Shown piece by piece: positions 50,418-54,117 of a stretch of 54,117 nt of DNA. Position numbers and translations under genes: made by a program. The stretch is from NCBI GenBank assembly GCA_024277655.1, contig JAJRUT010000054.1, positions 1 to 54,117 on the forward strand. Reading direction: 5' to 3'. Numbering within the stretch: the stretch's first letter is position 1; the number at the start of each line of letters is the position of its first letter. This DNA is from Deltaproteobacteria bacterium (GTDB lineage Bacteria; Desulfobacterota; Desulfobulbia; Desulfobulbales; SURF-16). Below the pieces are notes generated by a model. The model was not told the origin of the DNA, did no database searches, and saw nothing but the letters and a program-made list of their open reading frames with translations.

Positions 50418-52142
50418 ATGACCTTAACACTCTTGCAGGAAAAAATCTCAGTAATCAGCAACTCCCCCACGAATCAGGATGATTATTTTGAGCTGATCAA
50501 GGAAATCATAAGGCTCAAGAGAACAGTGCCAAGGTCAAATGCCGAACGAACCCAGTTAAGCCAGTTGCTGGCAAAAGTTTACAAATGCGTTGATCATGAG
50601 ATCGTTAATAACAAAAACAGGCCCGTTAACCAGATTAAATTTGGCACCAGCGGTTGGCGTGGCATTATAGGCAAAGATTTTACAAATCACACCGTCCAGA
50701 TTGTCACCCTGGGTATTATTAAAATGTATGAACAACTAGACCACTATGACACGCTTTCTGCTGATTTGGGCGTTAACTCCTTCAGTGAGGCAAAACAGAG
50801 GGGTGTTGTGGTTGGTCACGACAACCGTTTTGGGGGGGAGCGGTTCGCTAAAAGCGTTTGCAACACCCTGACCCATGCCGGATTTACCGTCTATTTTGGC
50901 GGCGAATCCACCACAGGGGCATTGTCGGCAGCAATACTTGGTTTAAAGGCGGCCTTTTCGATTAACCTTACTCCAAGCCACAACCCCCTTGAATATGCCG
51001 GTTTCAAGTTTAATGCAAGCGATGCCGGCCCCGCGTCAGCCTCCCTAACCCAACAAATATCCTTGAACAGCAACCTGCTCTTACAAGACAATAAAACCTG
51101 TGATATAGCAGGTAATTCAGCCCTTCTTCAGCCCTGTGACACCCTGTCCTTCTGGCAAAATCTTGTTGCAGCCAATAAACAGTTTCACACCATTGATCCT
51201 GAGCAGATCATGACTAAACTCCAGAAAAGCAACGATTTTATTCTGGTTGTCGACCCCGTTCATGGCGCATCCAGAACGCAAATCAAAACATTGCTGTCTG
51301 GCCTTCGCAGTGATCAGGTAATTTATCTCAGGGATGAGGCCGATGTGACATTTGGCGGCATTGCCCCCGAACCATCCACCAAAAATATGGAAATGATTAC
51401 CGATCTTCTGGCCCAGCGCCGTGAAAGGCTTAAACTTGGGGTTATTCTTGACCCGGACGGCGATCGCATCCGTTTTACCGATGGTGTAACCGAGATTAAT
51501 ATGAACTATTTTGGCGCCATGGCCTACCACTTCCTCCATGAGAAACATGGATTGTCGGGCATGGTGGCAAAATCTGTAGCCACCAGCAATCTTGCCAACA
51601 AACTTGCCTCAGACTTTAATGAGGAGGTCTTTGAGCCACGGGTCGGTTTCAAGGAATTTAAACCTGTCGTTAATTCGGCCCTCGTCTGCTTTGAAGAATC
51701 AGACGGAATCACCATCACCCATCACACTCCGGAAAAAGACGGTTATATCGGCCTATTTCTGGCCCTGAATATGGTCTCTGAAACGAACCTACCACTGGGT
51801 GATTATTTCCGTGAAATCCAAGCGGAGTACGGCTATTTTTTCCCCGAAAAAGACAGCGTTAGCGTAAGTGAGCAGGGGGAAGCGTTACTTACAAAGCTGT
51901 CGGCCTTAAAACAGTACAGCAAGGGCAAAACACTCAAGGTCGGAGGAAATAACAAGACCATAGCTGAAGCCATCACCATTGACGGTATTAAACTGGTTTT
52001 TGAAGACCAGAGCTGGCTACTTATTCGCCCCTCAGGGACGGAACCCAAGGTTCGTTTCTATGTGGAATCCCGCACAGAAGAAGGCAAGAATGAACTCTTT
52101 GCCGCTGCCAGACAACTACTTGCGGATATTGATTTACTTTAA
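50418..52142 (+). CDS. Phosphoglucomutase/phosphomannomutase family protein
   Basis: The 574-residue alpha-D-phosphohexomutase has KFGTSGWRGIIGKDF at the start of domain 1 (about residue 75, after an N-terminal extension of 70 residues), the phospho-serine in NLTPSHNPLEYAGFKFN, metal-binding DPDGDRIRF, sugar-specificity segment CFEESDGITITHHTPEKDG (the EES motif) and the C-terminal phosphate-binding RPSGTEPKVRFYVES. It interconverts hexose 1- and 6-phosphates and would feed glycogen synthesis with glgB. Exact sugar specificity is not readable. Confidence 0.92.
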   Translation: MTLTLLQEKISVISNSPTNQDDYFELIKEIIRLKRTVPRSNAERTQLSQLLAKVYKCVDHEIVNNKNRPVNQIKFGTSGWRGIIGKDFTNHTVQIVTLGIIKMYEQLDHYDTLSADLGVNSFSEAKQRGVVVGHDNRFGGERFAKSVCNTLTHAGFTVYFGGESTTGALSAAILGLKAAFSINLTPSHNPLEYAGFKFNASDAGPASASLTQQISLNSNLLLQDNKTCDIAGNSALLQPCDTLSFWQNLVAANKQFHTIDPEQIMTKLQKSNDFILVVDPVHGASRTQIKTLLSGLRSDQVIYLRDEADVTFGGIAPEPSTKNMEMITDLLAQRRERLKLGVILDPDGDRIRFTDGVTEINMNYFGAMAYHFLHEKHGLSGMVAKSVATSNLANKLASDFNEEVFEPRVGFKEFKPVVNSALVCFEESDGITITHHTPEKDGYIGLFLALNMVSETNLPLGDYFREIQAEYGYFFPEKDSVSVSEQGEALLTKLSALKQYSKGKTLKVGGNNKTIAEAITIDGIKLVFEDQSWLLIRPSGTEPKVRFYVESRTEEGKNELFAAARQLLADIDLL

Positions 52143-52164
52143 ATTTTCAATAGTCTTCCAAAAG

Positions 52165-53133
52165 TTACGGATTCAAGCGAGCTACACAGGTTTCAACCCG
52201 TTCGATAAGGGTATCAAGCTCGGGCTTGGTGACCTGATCGTCAGCGCCAACCGACTCACCCTTCTTACGCAACGCCTCGTTAATCATGGACGAAAAGAGA
52301 ATAACGGGAATCTTGTCATAGGCATGATTCTTTTTGACCTGCATACAGAAATGATGACCATCCATCCGGGGCATTTCAATATCACTGATAATGGCCAGAA
52401 CCTTTTGGTCAAGTTCCCCTGCCCCGCGCAGTCCTTCGAGATAGTCCCAACCAGCCTGACCATCTGCGTGAGCAGAAACCTGAAACCCAGCCTTTTTGAG
52501 AGTTGAAGACACCTGCATAAGAATAACCCTAGAGTCATCTATAATAACCACTTCTTTTGCATATTTATCCTGAATCATCGCAGATTCTTCCTCAGTTTTA
52601 TCAATCCGCATAACCATCGATGGATCAATTTCAGAGATAATCCGCTCAAAATCGATCATTTGGATGGTTTGGGTATCAATCAAACAAATACCGGTAATTG
52701 AGGCATTAGTAGCGATAAGTTCCGGGGGCGGCTCGATCTGTTTCCAGGAAACCCGGTACACCTTGTCAACGCCGTGGGTTATAAAACCAAAGGCCTTACC
52801 ATTAAGCTCGGCGACGATAACAACCCATTTGCGCTTGGCCTCCTCAGAAACATCAGTCTCATAGCCAAAATATTCGGAGGTATCAATTAACGGAATGGTC
52901 TTGTTGCGAAGGAGAAAAACACCCTGAACGCAGGAGGGGCTATTAATCACCTCGGTAACGTCTTCGGGCATAGCAACAAGTTCACGAACCTTGGCGGCAT
53001 TGATGCCAAAGGCGTTACGAACCTTTCCCCCTGTCCCTGGATCCAAAAACTCAAGATAAAAGGTGATAACCTCAAGCTCATTGGTTCCAACTTCTAGGAG
53101 AATGTTTGTCTGCTTGCTACTTGATACACTCAT
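52165..53133 (-). CDS. cheV: CheV-type chemotaxis coupling protein (CheW-receiver fusion)
   Basis: The 322-residue protein has an N-terminal CheW domain (about 10-165; NAFGINAAKVREL, FLLRNKTIPLIDTSEYFGY, FIT...VSWKQIEPPP, ITGICLIDTQTIQMIDFE) and a C-terminal receiver domain (about 190-320) with EVVIIDDSR acidic pair, phospho-acceptor Asp in AIISDIEMPRMDGHHF and Lys in QVTKPELD. CheV couples chemoreceptors to CheA and tunes adaptation through its phosphorylation. No other chemotaxis gene is nearby. Confidence 0.92.
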   Translation of the reverse strand: MSVSSSKQTNILLEVGTNELEVITFYLEFLDPGTGGKVRNAFGINAAKVRELVAMPEDVTEVINSPSCVQGVFLLRNKTIPLIDTSEYFGYETDVSEEAKRKWVVIVAELNGKAFGFITHGVDKVYRVSWKQIEPPPELIATNASITGICLIDTQTIQMIDFERIISEIDPSMVMRIDKTEEESAMIQDKYAKEVVIIDDSRVILMQVSSTLKKAGFQVSAHADGQAGWDYLEGLRGAGELDQKVLAIISDIEMPRMDGHHFCMQVKKNHAYDKIPVILFSSMINEALRKKGESVGADDQVTKPELDTLIERVETCVARLNP

Positions 53134-53229
53134 ATTGAGGCTCCTTCAAAGGTAATGGATACGAAAACAGTTAGATTAATTTCAGCACATTCAAGGACTA
53201 AAAAGCAAGGAGAAAACACCGAATCATCT

Positions 53230-54084
53230 TTATTTAAAAAGGAGGGCAAGCCATGTTGCACCAAAGAGTGAGACAGAGATTACACCGTTCATGGTGAAAA
53301 AAGAAACCTGGATTTTGGAGAGATCATCCGGATCAACAATATAATGCTGATACAACAGGGCCGATCCCGCCAAGCCAACGCCAATATAATAATAGATATG
53401 CAACTGACAAAAATAACCGGTAAGGGCAAAGAGACTAAAGGCCAGGACATGGAGAACCTGGGCGATTCGAAAGGCTCTTTTGCGACCAAAACGGGCCGGC
53501 ATGGAGTTTAGACCAACGGTGCGATCAAATGCAGCATCAAGACAACCATAGACAATATCAAAACCCGTCACCCAACATAGCACCGCAAGGGACAGCACCC
53601 ACGGATACTGCTCAAGACTGCCAGTCACCGCCACAAAACCGCCCAGGGGAGAAAAGCCAAGGGCAACGCCAAGAACCACATGACAGAGCCAGGTAAACCG
53701 CTTGGTATAGGAATAGAAAAGAGTGAGGGCAAGTGCCAGCGGAGCAATCTGCATGGTGAGGATATTGAGATTATAACAGGCGTAGAAAAATAAAAGCCCA
53801 AAGACAATAATAAAGGCCCAGGCCTCCACCATCTTGATGGCCCCGGCCGGTAAAGCACGTTCCGCCGTCCTGGGGTTGTCACCATCAAATTTCACATCAA
53901 CAATACGATTAAAGCCCATGGCACAGGTCCTAGCCCCCACCATGGCCAAAATAACCCATAGGAATATAGCTAATTCAGGCACACCATCAGCCCCAAGCCA
54001 AGCCCCCATAAAGGCAAAAGGCAGGGCAAAGACCGTGAGTTTGAACTTAATCATTTCAAGGAATATGGATATTTTTTTTAACAT
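53230..54084 (-). CDS. UbiA-family polyprenyltransferase, probably MqnP-like (menaquinone synthesis)
   Basis: The 284-residue integral membrane enzyme has about eight segments and both Asp-rich motifs: NRIVDVKFDGDNPRT (about 59-73) and DIVYGCLDAAFDR (about 174-187). It begins MLKKISIFLEMIKFKLTVFALPFAFMGAWLGA, close to 4-hydroxybenzoate/1,4-dihydroxy-6-naphthoate prenyltransferases. In anaerobic menaquinone users the futalosine-pathway enzyme MqnP is the likely function; UbiA itself cannot be excluded from sequence. No neighbouring quinone genes are visible inside the window. Confidence 0.88.
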   Translation of the reverse strand: MLKKISIFLEMIKFKLTVFALPFAFMGAWLGADGVPELAIFLWVILAMVGARTCAMGFNRIVDVKFDGDNPRTAERALPAGAIKMVEAWAFIIVFGLLFFYACYNLNILTMQIAPLALALTLFYSYTKRFTWLCHVVLGVALGFSPLGGFVAVTGSLEQYPWVLSLAVLCWVTGFDIVYGCLDAAFDRTVGLNSMPARFGRKRAFRIAQVLHVLAFSLFALTGYFCQLHIYYYIGVGLAGSALLYQHYIVDPDDLSKIQVSFFTMNGVISVSLFGATWLALLFK

Positions 54085-54117
54085 AGCGTTTTGAGAAGTT
54101 GAGAATTGAGGAGATGA

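Noticed and set aside
52195..52210. CCGTTCGAT-like sequence recalling a tRNA T-loop
   Set aside because: It lies inside the cheV-like coding sequence and has no cloverleaf around it.
54085..54117. Possible start of a plus-strand gene at the right edge (GAGGAGATGA)
   Set aside because: Only a few bases remain after the possible ATG; nothing can be tested.

Overview
The window looks like the chromosome of an anaerobic, menaquinone-using, sulfur- or sulfate-metabolising bacterium, most likely a Desulfobulbales-type desulfobacterium. The reasons are an anaerobic Ni-Fe CO dehydrogenase with folD and fhs (Wood-Ljungdahl methyl branch), a small siroheme-type assimilatory sulfite reductase, a Tat-exported polysulfide/thiosulfate-reductase-like molybdoenzyme with its four-cluster ferredoxin, FmdE, an MqnP/UbiA-like prenyltransferase and a moderate GC content. 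The assignment is inference from gene content; no rRNA or tRNA gene was seen.

Layout. 1-6620 (minus strand): 5' part of cooS, folD, a GspE/PilB-type ATPase fused to a cyclic-nucleotide-binding domain, and fhs. 6818-14000 (minus): thyX, nifS, nifU, uvrC, an mscS-like gene broken by one base in a homopolymer, and outer-membrane phospholipase A. 14208-19196: a small sulfite reductase (+), then a minus-strand psrB-like/psrA-like pair and a TorD-type chaperone. 19441-21281 (+): a RegB/RegA (PrrB/PrrA) redox two-component pair.

21320-29003 is the most unusual part. A tightly coupled seven-gene minus-strand operon (ABC ATPase, TlpA-like thioredoxin lipoprotein, NosL-like metallochaperone, a small membrane-anchored protein, FtsX/MacB permease, second ABC ATPase, polytopic protein with an HNCPFC motif) diverges from a periplasmic beta-propeller-like protein carrying one CxxCH haem motif and a second FtsX/MacB permease. 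It resembles a NosDFYL maturation system without nosZ. The same dyad (GNGRC-N5-GYCRC) occurs twice in the torD/regB intergenic region and twice in the intergenic region between this operon and the propeller gene. This suggests that RegA controls both blocks as one redox regulon.

29119-37231 carries fmdE, srkA, rlmH, a CxxCGxCC protein, an AlgH/YqgE protein, glgB, two uncharacterised small genes and a queuosine-tRNA mannosyltransferase-like glycosyltransferase. 37212-39318 holds leuD and leuC separated by 307 bp of repeat-containing DNA. 39501-46606 holds a PDEase-like HD/GAF protein followed by a complete yejABEF peptide-uptake operon. The right end has two small unknown genes, PEP synthase, a phosphohexomutase, a CheV-type protein and the prenyltransferase.

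Non-coding structure is rich: nested palindromes flank the CxxCGxCC gene, a 68-bp cruciform lies after the sulfite reductase gene, a dispersed repeat lies beside cooS and between leuC and leuD, a possible three-way-junction leader precedes the phosphohexomutase, and a strong hairpin sits in the leader of the propeller gene.
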